Source: Paracoccaceae bacterium (lineage in GTDB: Bacteria > Pseudomonadota > Alphaproteobacteria > Rhodobacterales > Rhodobacteraceae). Taken from it: a stretch of 48,248 nucleotides of DNA. The position numbers and the translations under genes were made by a program. The notes beneath the pieces were generated by a model. It made no database searches. It was not told the DNA's origin and worked only from the letters and a program-made list of their open reading frames with translations. Every line of letters starts with the position of its first letter. Position 1 is the stretch's first letter. The stretch lies in assembly GCA_013139635.1 (NCBI GenBank), contig WTAL01000029.1, positions 1 to 48,248 on the forward strand, read 5' to 3'. Positions 40,802-48,248 of this stretch are shown piece after piece.

Positions 40802-42603
40802 ATTGCGTCCTCCACAAAAAGTTCGGTTTTTTCAAATGTTCGCACGTCGATCAAGCCTTTGTCGGATATCCGCAGCTCAGGAATAACCACCAGCCCCAGC
40901 AAGGAGTGCTGCATATAGGCGTTATTCAGCGTGCAACCGCACTCCGCCATCGCCGCCACCATTTTATCAGCCGCCGCCGCCACTTCAATGGCGGGCGCGT
41001 CAGACATCAAGCCGCCAATCGGCAGTTTTACCAGCGCCAGTTCTTTCCCCTCGGAAATAACCACTACACCACCTTGCACCTCTTGCAGGCGGTTAGCAGC
41101 TTGCGCCATGTCGGCCTTATTGGTGCCAATCACGATCATATGATGGCTATCATGCGCCACGGTTGAGGCCATCGCACAAGGCTTATTATAGCCAAAGCCA
41201 GATACAAACGCGTTCACCACTTCGCCAGTTTCACGATGCCGCTCGACCAGCGCGATCTGGCACACATCTTGCGCAAGGTCGCCAATAACGAGTTCATTTT
41301 CCACCGGAAGCTTAGCCGTAAGCGCCTTAGTCGGCGCTTGATTTTCCACCACGCCAATCACCCGCGCGGTGACGGCATTTTTGCCCTGCGGCGCGGCGAT
41401 GTCAAAATCTTCGGCGCTCAGGTCACGCTTCATGTGCACAGAATTGGTGGCCGACACTGGCCACTTATAATCCGGCTCGCCACAGAGTATCTCGCCGTCC
41501 TGAGCAATCACCTGCCCCCGCGCAATTACAGTTTCAATCGGCAAGGTCCGCAAATCAGACGTCAAAATAACATCCGCCAGCCGCCCCGGTGCAATCGAGC
41601 CAAGCTCGCGCTCCAGCCCAAAATGGCTGGCAGTATTAATAGTCGCCATTTGCAAAGCCACCAATGGGTCTGCCCCGCAGTCAATCGCGTGGCGCACCAC
41701 GCGGTTCATGTGGCCATCATTCACGAGCGTGCCAGAGTGGCAATCATCGGTACACAGCACAAAATTGCGCGAGTCCAAGCCCTTTTCGGTAATGGCCGTG
41801 ATTTGCGTTTCCACATCATACCACGCCGAGCCAAGCCGCAGCATGGCGCGCATCCCTTGGCGCACCCGCATTATGGCATCAGCCTCGGTGGTGCCTTCGT
41901 GGTCATCGGCTGGGCCACCCGCTGCATAGGCATGAAAGTCCGTCAGGTCAGGGCTGGCATAATGCCCACCCACAGTTTTACCCGCATTCTGCGTGGCCGC
42001 AATAATCGCCAGCATCTTTTCGTCAGCGTTAATCACGCCCGGAAAGTTCATCATCTCCCCAAGGCCGATAATGTTAGGCCACTGCATGGCCTCCACCACA
42101 TCAGCCGGCAAAATCTCACTGCCCGTCGTCTCCAACCCCGGCGCGCTCGGCGCACAGCTGGGCATTTGCACATAAACATTCACCGGCTGCGCCAGCGCCT
42201 CGTCGTGCATCTCCCGCACGCCCTCAAGCCCCATTACATTGGCAATTTCGTGTGGGTCCACAAACATAGAGGTGGTGCCGTGCGGAATAACCGCGCGGCT
42301 AAACTGCGTTACCGTCAGCATACCGCTCTCAATGTGCATATGCGCATCACACAGCCCCGGAATGGCAAAGCGCCCCTTGGCGTCAATGACCTTGGTATCA
42401 GGCCCGATCAGGCTTTCGCGGTGATCTCCACAATAGGCAAAGCGGCCAGCCGCAATGGCAATGCTGCTATTTTCCAGCACTTCGCGAGAATGCACATTCA
42501 CCCATTTAGCGTTAATAATAACCGTGTCGGCGGCGCTCCGGCCAGCGGCGACAGCAATGAGGCGGGGGGCAACTTCGGCCCATGTTTTTATCGTATCAGT
42601 CAT
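40798..42603 (-). CDS. ade: Adenine deaminase, 601 aa
   Basis: The amidohydrolase deaminates adenine to hypoxanthine. Metal-binding DAHMHIESGMLTVTQ and PHGTTSMFVDPHEIANV, plus LCTDDCHSGTLVNDGHM, are present. The ATG at 42603 (MTDTIKTWAEVAP) is preferred to longer in-frame starts upstream. With amn it converts AMP to hypoxanthine. Confidence 0.93.
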   Translation of the reverse strand: MTDTIKTWAEVAPRLIAVAAGRSAADTVIINAKWVNVHSREVLENSSIAIAAGRFAYCGDHRESLIGPDTKVIDAKGRFAIPGLCDAHMHIESGMLTVTQFSRAVIPHGTTSMFVDPHEIANVMGLEGVREMHDEALAQPVNVYVQMPSCAPSAPGLETTGSEILPADVVEAMQWPNIIGLGEMMNFPGVINADEKMLAIIAATQNAGKTVGGHYASPDLTDFHAYAAGGPADDHEGTTEADAIMRVRQGMRAMLRLGSAWYDVETQITAITEKGLDSRNFVLCTDDCHSGTLVNDGHMNRVVRHAIDCGADPLVALQMATINTASHFGLERELGSIAPGRLADVILTSDLRTLPIETVIARGQVIAQDGEILCGEPDYKWPVSATNSVHMKRDLSAEDFDIAAPQGKNAVTARVIGVVENQAPTKALTAKLPVENELVIGDLAQDVCQIALVERHRETGEVVNAFVSGFGYNKPCAMASTVAHDSHHMIVIGTNKADMAQAANRLQEVQGGVVVISEGKELALVKLPIGGLMSDAPAIEVAAAADKMVAAMAECGCTLNNAYMQHSLLGLVVIPELRISDKGLIDVRTFEKTELFVEDAI

Positions 42604-42750
42604 GCGACAATCTGCCATAAGTCGCTGGGAGGCTTCAAGCGAATTTTTCGTGACAAAGAGCGGCGTGGGAAAAACAAAATACGCGCATAAAGTGCTTGAT
42701 GCTACAAGACTGCACGCTATTGTGGCGAATAGCAACAGTGCTGAGGCCCC

Positions 42751-43628
42751 ATGCGCGTATTTACATTTCTGATTTTTCTTTTCTCTCCCTTCTTCGCCTC
42801 GGCCCTCACCTATGATGAGGCTTTCCCGAATGCCCAGCCTTACGCCGACCCGTCTGTTATGGCGTTTCTACGCAGCCTTGATTACAAGCGCGGAAAGATT
42901 TCCATTCCGGGCGGACAAGTAGAGCTGAATATACCGGACGGCTACTATTATCTTGACTCCGCGGATGCTGATAAAGTGCTGATCGACCTTTGGGCAACCC
43001 AAATGGGGACACCCTTGGCATGATTTTCCCGTCTGAACACACCCCCTTTGACCAAGCCAGCTGGGGTGTGACCATTTTATGGGATCCCAGCGGCTATGTG
43101 AAAGACGCTGACATTAACTATGCCGAATTACTCGACATCATGAAAAGCGATACCAGCGCTGAAAATGAATGGCGACGGCAGAATAACTACCCCGATATCC
43201 GCTTGGTTGGCTGGGCAGCCGGGCCTTATTATGACCAAGCCGCCCGCAAGCTCCATTGGGCCAAAGAATTTGCCTTTGCCGGCGATGACGTGAATACGCT
43301 CAACTACTTCTTGCGCGCCCTCGGTCGGCGCGGCGTGCTAGAGCTGAATTTCATCTCCGGTATCAACCAGTTAGACCAAATCAAAGCCGCCATTCCCGAG
43401 ATTGCGGCGCTTATCAGCTTTAATGAAGGCAGCCGGTATCGGGATTTCGTGCCCTCAATGGATACCGTAGCCGCCATCGGCATTGGCGGGCTGATCGCAG
43501 GCAAAGTTCTGGCTAAAACAAGCTTTCTAATTGTGGCACTGCTGTTCCTCAAAAAATTCTCATTTCTACTGCTGCTACCTCTTGTGTGGGTATGTAAAAT
43601 ATCTCGGGGCGGCGAGATAGCTAGCTAA
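42751..43628 (+). pseudogene. DUF2167-type membrane protein with a one-base frameshift
   Basis: The first frame has a signal peptide (MRVFTFLIFLFSPFFASA) and IPDGYYYLDSADADKVLIDLW, then reads QMGTPLA and stops. The second frame resumes with GNPNGDTLGMIFPSEH, typical of DUF2167 proteins, and ends with membrane helices. Restoring one G in the run near 42992 (TTTGGG to TTTGGGG) joins the frames. Convergent overlap of eight bases with the next gene. Function of DUF2167 is unknown. Confidence 0.8.
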
Positions 43629-44058
43629 ACACCTCGGCCAGCATAGCCTTTAGCTGGTCAGCGTCTGCTTGGCTAAAGGCTGCTGGCTGGTTGCTATCAA
43701 TGTCCAGCACTCCCAAAAGCGCGCCGTCAGGCCCGATCACCGGCAAAACGATCTCCGAAACAGTGCTGCTGGCACAGGCGATATGGCCCTCAAAAGCATT
43801 CACATCATCCACAATTTGCGTTTGCCGCGTGCGCGCCGCCGCGCCGCACACGCCTTTAGAAAACGGAATCGTCAAACACCCATGCCCGCCCTGATAAGGG
43901 CCAATTTTCAAAACATCCCCCTCTATGTTGCGATAAAATCCAACCCAGTCAAAGCGAGAGTCCCCATGAAATAGCTCACAAGAAATGGTTGCCATATTGG
44001 CAATTACATCGTCCTCGCCCTCACAAATAGCAACGATGTTTTTAAGCGCTTGGTCCAT
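43621..44058 (-). CDS. Free methionine-(R)-sulfoxide reductase, GAF domain, 145 aa
   Basis: A GAF domain with the three fRMsr Cys is seen in GCLTIPFSKGVCG and HIACASSTVSEI. It reduces free Met-(R)-sulfoxide. Start at 44058 uses GGAG upstream; an earlier start at 44088 is less supported. Confidence 0.88.
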   Translation of the reverse strand: MDQALKNIVAICEGEDDVIANMATISCELFHGDSRFDWVGFYRNIEGDVLKIGPYQGGHGCLTIPFSKGVCGAAARTRQTQIVDDVNAFEGHIACASSTVSEIVLPVIGPDGALLGVLDIDSNQPAAFSQADADQLKAMLAEVFS

Positions 44059-44191
44059 CCAAATCTCCCCCATTTCCAAATTGCACAAATATCCCCGCCG
44101 GAGGCAAGCTTCTTTTTCAATCTGCGCATGGCGTTGTTTTTATTCACAAGGTAAGGTAGGCCAAACGCGTGTTAAAAACTTGGAGGCCGCG

Positions 44192-45301
44192 ATGACAGGA
44201 CCACGATATACCGAGCTAAGCAAAGCCCTGCCTGTCAGCGTGCCGTTTGTGGGGCCTGAAACCGCAGAGCGGGCGCAGGACAAAGGTTTTGCCGCGCGGC
44301 TTGGGGCCAATGAAAACGTGTTTGGGCCATCGCCCAAGGCGCGTGAAGCCATGGCGGCGGCTGATATCTGGAAGTATGGCGACCCCGAGAGCTATGACCT
44401 GAAAATCGCACTGGCTGAAAAGCACGGGGTTGCGCCGGAAAACATCGCGGTTGGCGAGGGCATCGACGGGCTGCTGAGCTATCTCGTACGCCTGCTCATT
44501 GCCCCGGGCGATAAGGTAGTCACCACGGCGGGGGCTTACCCCACGTTTAACTACCATGTGGTTGGCTATGGCGGTGATATTCACACCGTACCTTATGTAA
44601 ATGACGAAGAAAGCCCCGCGCTTTTGCTAGCCAAAACCCGTGAGGTTAATGCCCCGCTGGTTTACATCGCCAACCCTGATAACCCGATGGCCTCGGTGCA
44701 GACGGCGGCCAAAATGCAAGCGATGATTGACGATCTGCCCGAAGGGACTGTGCTGTGCTTTGACGAAGCTTATATCGAGTTCGCCCCCAAGGGCTGCACG
44801 CCGAAAATTGATGTTTCCCACCCCCGCGTGATCCGCTTTCGCACTTTTTCCAAGGCTTATGGCATGGCGGGCGCGCGGGTGGGCTATGCGATTGCCCACA
44901 AGGATTTCATCAAGAGTTTTGATAAGGTGCGCAACCATTTTGGTATGAACCGCGCCGCGCAGGCGGGGGCTTTGGCAGCGCTAAAAGATGAAGCTTATCT
45001 GGCACAAACGCTAGAAAATGTGCGCGAGGCCAAGCTGCGCATTGCGCAAATCGCGCGTGATAACGGGCTAATCCCGCTGCCTTCAGCCACCAATTTTGTA
45101 GCGATAGATTGCGGTCAAGGCGCTGAATTCGCTAAGGCCGTTGTGGCCGCGCTCGGCGCGCTCGGCGTATTCATCCGCATGCCGTTTTCCGAACCGCAAA
45201 ACAGGTGCATCCGCATTTCAGCTGGCACAAAAGCCGACCTTGATTTGCTTATGCAAGCACTACCAGAGGCGCTAAAACGCGCAGCAGAGGAGACCTCATG
45301 A
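44192..45301 (+). CDS. HisC-like class I/II aminotransferase, 369 aa
   Basis: The PLP Lys is in FRTFSKAYGMAGARVGY, with NPDNPMASV, CFDEAYIEF and the C-terminal Arg region RCIRISAGTKADL. It resembles histidinol-phosphate aminotransferase or an aromatic aminotransferase. TGGAGG precedes the ATG at 44192. Overlaps the VOC gene by ATGA. Confidence 0.88.
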   Translation: MTGPRYTELSKALPVSVPFVGPETAERAQDKGFAARLGANENVFGPSPKAREAMAAADIWKYGDPESYDLKIALAEKHGVAPENIAVGEGIDGLLSYLVRLLIAPGDKVVTTAGAYPTFNYHVVGYGGDIHTVPYVNDEESPALLLAKTREVNAPLVYIANPDNPMASVQTAAKMQAMIDDLPEGTVLCFDEAYIEFAPKGCTPKIDVSHPRVIRFRTFSKAYGMAGARVGYAIAHKDFIKSFDKVRNHFGMNRAAQAGALAALKDEAYLAQTLENVREAKLRIAQIARDNGLIPLPSATNFVAIDCGQGAEFAKAVVAALGALGVFIRMPFSEPQNRCIRISAGTKADLDLLMQALPEALKRAAEETS

Positions 45302-45672
45302 GCAACGTTAAAATCAACTATATCGAGTTTCACAGCAAGGATTTGGACGCGACCAAAGCCTTTTTCAGCAAGGCATTTGGCTGGAGTTTTACCGATTACG
45401 GGCCGGATTATTGTGACTTTAAAGGCGAGGGCGTTGACGGCGGATTTTTCCGGTCAAGCGATATGGCCACGGCCTCAACGGGGGCGCCCCGCGTGCTGTT
45501 TTACAGCGCCAAACTAGAAGAAACGCAAGCCACGATCGAGGCTGCAAACGGCGTTATCTGTCGCGAAACCCAAACCTTCCCCGGCGGGCGGCGCTTTCAT
45601 TTCCTTGAACCCGGTGGCAATGAACTAGGTGTCTGGAGTGATGTAACGACTGATGGCGAAAAGATTGCGTAA
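45298..45672 (+). CDS. VOC-family (glyoxalase-like) protein, 124 aa
   Basis: The vicinal oxygen chelate fold is seen as NYIEFHSKDLDATKAFFSKA and WSFTDYGPDYCDF, with the C-terminal Glu in HFLEPGGNELGVWSD. Metal-dependent, substrate unknown. Starts in the hisC-like stop codon. Confidence 0.85.
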   Translation: MSNVKINYIEFHSKDLDATKAFFSKAFGWSFTDYGPDYCDFKGEGVDGGFFRSSDMATASTGAPRVLFYSAKLEETQATIEAANGVICRETQTFPGGRRFHFLEPGGNELGVWSDVTTDGEKIA

Positions 45673-45675
45673 CCC

Positions 45676-47400
45676 ATGAAGCAAGGACCATATAAGCGGC
45701 TTTGGCACGGATGGCTAAAGCATTATCGGGGTGCATTGGCGCTTGGGTTCCTTGGCATGCTCATTGGGGCGCTGGCCTCGGCGGGCTACGCCAAAGCGCT
45801 GCAATGGGTGATTGACGCGTTTGAGGCCAGTGAGCGCAGTGTCATTTGGTGGGGGCCGCTTCTGATGATCGCCCTGACCAGCTCCAAAGGGCTGGGCACG
45901 TGGCTTTTTCAGGTGAATAGCAACGCCGCGCTTGTGCGCACTGAAACCGACCTGCAAAAGGCCATGCACAAAAAGCTGGTGTTTGCTGATTTGGCGCAAA
46001 TTCAGGGGGAAAGCCCCACCGCGCTTTCGACGCGCTTCACGGCCGATATCATGCTGGTCCGGCAATCTGTTATACAAATATTTGGCGGCGTTTCAGCGGT
46101 GCTGATCCTCGTGGCCACGGTGGCCGTAATGCTGAGCATTGACTGGGTTATCACCCTAACGTTGGTGGCCGTGTTTTCGCTAGCTGTCTATCCGGTAAAC
46201 CGGATTGGCGGGCGCTTGCACGTGGTTTCGCGTGAAACCCAAGACGATCTGGCCAAAATGACCGGAGAGATATCAGAGGCGCTTGGCAGCATTCGGATGG
46301 CGCGGGCGTATCAGCTTGAACCCTACCTGCAGCGCAGTGCTGGCGTAGTATTTGACCGCCTCTTGGGCCTAAAACTGCGGTTAATCAGGCTGGAAGCCCG
46401 GCTTGCACCCATTATGGAAACCCTATCGGGCGCAGCCATTGCGGCGCTGTTGGTCGTGGTGGCGTGGCGGCTATCCAATGGCACCACAACCCTTGCGAAT
46501 TTTATGGCGCTTATGGCCGGTTTTGGCGTGATCTCGCAACCGGCGCGCAATCTGGGAAAAACCTTTGCCATGGCCAAGCAGGGCGAGGCGGCGCTCGACC
46601 GGATTTTTGAGATATTAGACCTGCAAAGCACAATTAAAGACCCCGCCAAACCCACGGCTCTGACAAAAGGGAAAGGCACACTGTCATTTCAATCGGTAGG
46701 CTTTAGCTACCCCGATGGCAAGGTCGCCTTGCATGATATTTCACTTGATGTGCCCGCTGGCGCAATGGTGGCTTTTGTTGGTCGCTCGGGCGCGGGGAAA
46801 TCCACCATTTTTAATTTGCTGCCACGGTTATTTGATGTATCCGAAGGTCGGATAATGCTCGATGGCATCGATATACGTGACCTCACCCAAGCTGACTTGC
46901 GCAGCCAAATAGCGCTTGTTAGCCAGGAATCCGTGCTGTTAAGTGGCTCTATAGGCCAAAATATCGGTTTTGGGCGGGAAGGGGCCGATGCGGTCGAGAT
47001 TGAAGCAGCGGCCAAAGCCGCCGCGGCGCATTCGTTTATTACCGCTTTACCGCAGGGTTACAACACACCGGTTATGGCGGCGGCGAGCACGCTTTCAGGT
47101 GGTGAAAAACAACGCATATCAATTGCCCGCGCTATGCTGCGCAATGCTCCGGTATTATTGTTGGATGAACCAACATCTGCGCTTGATGCGGAATCCGAAG
47201 CCGTGATTAAACAAGCCCTATCGGAGCTTTCCAAAGGGCGCACCACTTTGGTGATCGCCCACCGCTTGGCGACTATCCGTGAGGCAGATATCATTGTGGT
47301 GCTAGATCAGGGTCGAATAGCCGAAACGGGCAACCATACAGATTTGCTAGCCAAAGATGGCATTTATGCCGAGCTATTCCGGCTTCAGTTTAGCGGCTGA
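45676..47400 (+). CDS. ABC exporter, fused permease-ATPase, 574 aa
   Basis: An N-terminal six-helix domain is followed by an ATPase with GRSGAGKST, TLSGGEKQRISIARAM and VLLLDEPTSALD. It is MsbA-like and probably exports a lipid or small molecule. It follows the VOC gene by three bases. Confidence 0.9.
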   Translation: MKQGPYKRLWHGWLKHYRGALALGFLGMLIGALASAGYAKALQWVIDAFEASERSVIWWGPLLMIALTSSKGLGTWLFQVNSNAALVRTETDLQKAMHKKLVFADLAQIQGESPTALSTRFTADIMLVRQSVIQIFGGVSAVLILVATVAVMLSIDWVITLTLVAVFSLAVYPVNRIGGRLHVVSRETQDDLAKMTGEISEALGSIRMARAYQLEPYLQRSAGVVFDRLLGLKLRLIRLEARLAPIMETLSGAAIAALLVVVAWRLSNGTTTLANFMALMAGFGVISQPARNLGKTFAMAKQGEAALDRIFEILDLQSTIKDPAKPTALTKGKGTLSFQSVGFSYPDGKVALHDISLDVPAGAMVAFVGRSGAGKSTIFNLLPRLFDVSEGRIMLDGIDIRDLTQADLRSQIALVSQESVLLSGSIGQNIGFGREGADAVEIEAAAKAAAAHSFITALPQGYNTPVMAAASTLSGGEKQRISIARAMLRNAPVLLLDEPTSALDAESEAVIKQALSELSKGRTTLVIAHRLATIREADIIVVLDQGRIAETGNHTDLLAKDGIYAELFRLQFSG

Positions 47401-47440
47401 GGCACGCGCCCTGCAAGCGAAGCGCCGCACGCGGTGACGA

Positions 47441-47459
47441 GGTGGCCCGAAGGGTCGCC
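47441..47459. repeat. GC-rich hairpin in the gap after the ABC exporter
   Basis: GGTGGCCC pairs with GGGTCGCC (two wobble pairs) around GAA. The 256-bp gap up to the next gene has further GC-rich inverted stretches but no open frame with support. Confidence 0.35.
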
Positions 47460-47656
47460 GAGGAGCCGCGACGCCGGAGCTGTCCTGTAGCGCCGCGCTT
47501 GCTTTGACTTCGGGGAGCTAAAGCCCCCCTCTGCCAAAGCACATTTTTGAATAAATTGAAAAACGCCTGCCGCTGGCCATGGCCTCGCTTCGCTCGGTGC
47601 GCTCTTGACATCGTTTACTCTTCCCCGCCAATCTGGCCAAAAGACTGGAGCCGTCA

Positions 47657-48248
47657 ATGCCCGATACCCCATCTATGATCCGCGCCGCTGTATGTGATTT
47701 AAACGGCATTTGGCGTGGCAAACTCATGCCCGCGACCCAACTGGAAAAGGTGATGGAAGGCAGCTTGCGTATGCCGCATTCGGTGCCCGCCATTGATATA
47801 TTCGGCGAAGATGTCGCCGATAGTCCGCTGGTTTTTGCCTCGGGTGATGCTGACAGCCTGTGTTTACCTACGAATCGCGGCCCTTTACCGGAGCTTTGGC
47901 AAAGCGGGGCGGCCCAATTTGTGCCGGTGGTTATGGCCACTGAGGATGGCGTGCCTTCAGCAATTGACCCGCGTCAAATCCTGGCGGGCGTGGCCGGTAA
48001 ACTCAAAGCACAAGGCTTCATCCCGGTGATGGCCGTTGAGATGGAGTTTTACCTCGTAAAACCCGGCCCAACGCCGCCACAGTCTGAGGCACAAATGTTG
48101 GCGATTGATAACGTGGACGAGCACAGTGCTTTTTTTGAGGCGGTTTATGCCGCCTGCGCGGCTTACGGCATTCCTGCCGATGCTGCCATTTCCGAGGGCG
48201 GCGCGGGGCAGTTTGAGATCAACCTGCTACACGGGCCTGACCCGCTGG
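47657..48248 (+). CDS. Glutamine-synthetase family protein, N-terminal part (runs off the window)
   Basis: The frame begins at the ATG at 47657 (TGGAG upstream) with MPDTPSMIRAAVCDLNGIWR and is open to the last base. VEMEFYLVKPGP and GAGQFEINLLHGPDPL are metal- and Glu-binding motifs of glutamine synthetase. The divergent N-terminus fits gamma-glutamylamine ligases such as PuuA rather than GlnA. The gene end is outside the window. Confidence 0.85.
   Translation, partial: MPDTPSMIRAAVCDLNGIWRGKLMPATQLEKVMEGSLRMPHSVPAIDIFGEDVADSPLVFASGDADSLCLPTNRGPLPELWQSGAAQFVPVVMATEDGVPSAIDPRQILAGVAGKLKAQGFIPVMAVEMEFYLVKPGPTPPQSEAQMLAIDNVDEHSAFFEAVYAACAAYGIPADAAISEGGAGQFEINLLHGPDPL

Noticed and set aside
41236-42690. 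A long plus-strand open frame of 484 codons
   Set aside because: It lies fully opposite the well-supported adenine deaminase gene and has no recognisable domain.

Overview
The window reads as a chromosomal segment of an alphaproteobacterium of the Rhodobacteraceae (Roseobacter group). This is inferred from the gene set: a complete ccoNOQP-ccoGHIS cbb3 oxidase locus followed by fnrL and hemN, a GapR/DUF2312 protein, a TIGR01459 HAD protein, a FbpB-type double permease and a DsrC-like protein ending in RAWSTG. No rRNA, tRNA, CRISPR array, transposase or phage gene was seen.

Layout. 1-5.6 kb is an accessory patch: the end of an Hsp20 gene, a broken KAP-family NTPase gene, an outer-membrane barrel gene, a LOG-family gene whose 5' region is partly duplicated 2 kb upstream, a HIT-like protein and an ankyrin protein. 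5.8-12.6 kb holds metabolic and stress genes (acyl-CoA synthetase, two-domain EamA exporter, Cys-less DsrC-like protein, GapR, DJ-1/PfpI, alpha/beta hydrolase, secreted caspase-like protein). thrS follows with a structured leader, then back-to-back terminators, an Ala/Glu-rich anchored coiled-coil protein, a lone ferric-iron permease and kynU.

18.85-29.7 kb is the microaerobic respiration block. On the minus strand lie ccoN-O-Q-P, a predicted small RNA, ccoG-H-I-S (including a 53-aa ccoS), and then three tandem structured elements that look like homologous small RNA genes. fnrL and hemN diverge upstream of ccoN. Four FNR-type boxes sit in front of ccoN, ccoG, hemN/fnrL and the predicted sRNA, so one oxygen-responsive regulator probably governs the whole block: oxidase, its copper and assembly factors, anaerobic haem synthesis and an sRNA.

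29.7-48.2 kb: a 505-bp gap with a perfect 18-bp palindrome and a long hairpin, a GlpR/DeoR-type regulator, a phnD-C-E-E importer operon with a HAD protein (hairpins mask the phnD ribosome site and separate phnD from phnC), ccdA-thioredoxin, an EamA exporter, a CDF transporter and MerR regulator pair with a textbook 19-bp-spacer promoter, HU, the ade-amn purine operon, a frameshifted DUF2167 gene, free Met-sulfoxide reductase, a HisC-like aminotransferase-VOC-ABC exporter cluster, and the start of a glutamine-synthetase-family gene.

The most novel signals are non-coding: (1) the three tandem stem-loop elements at 18.86-19.29 kb, with the same loop core but different stems and each with its own terminator; (2) an sRNA candidate at 23.76-23.89 kb whose promoter has class II FNR geometry; (3) an 11-nt perfect complementarity between two of the tandem loops and the thrS leader. 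All are read by eye; no folding or database search was run.
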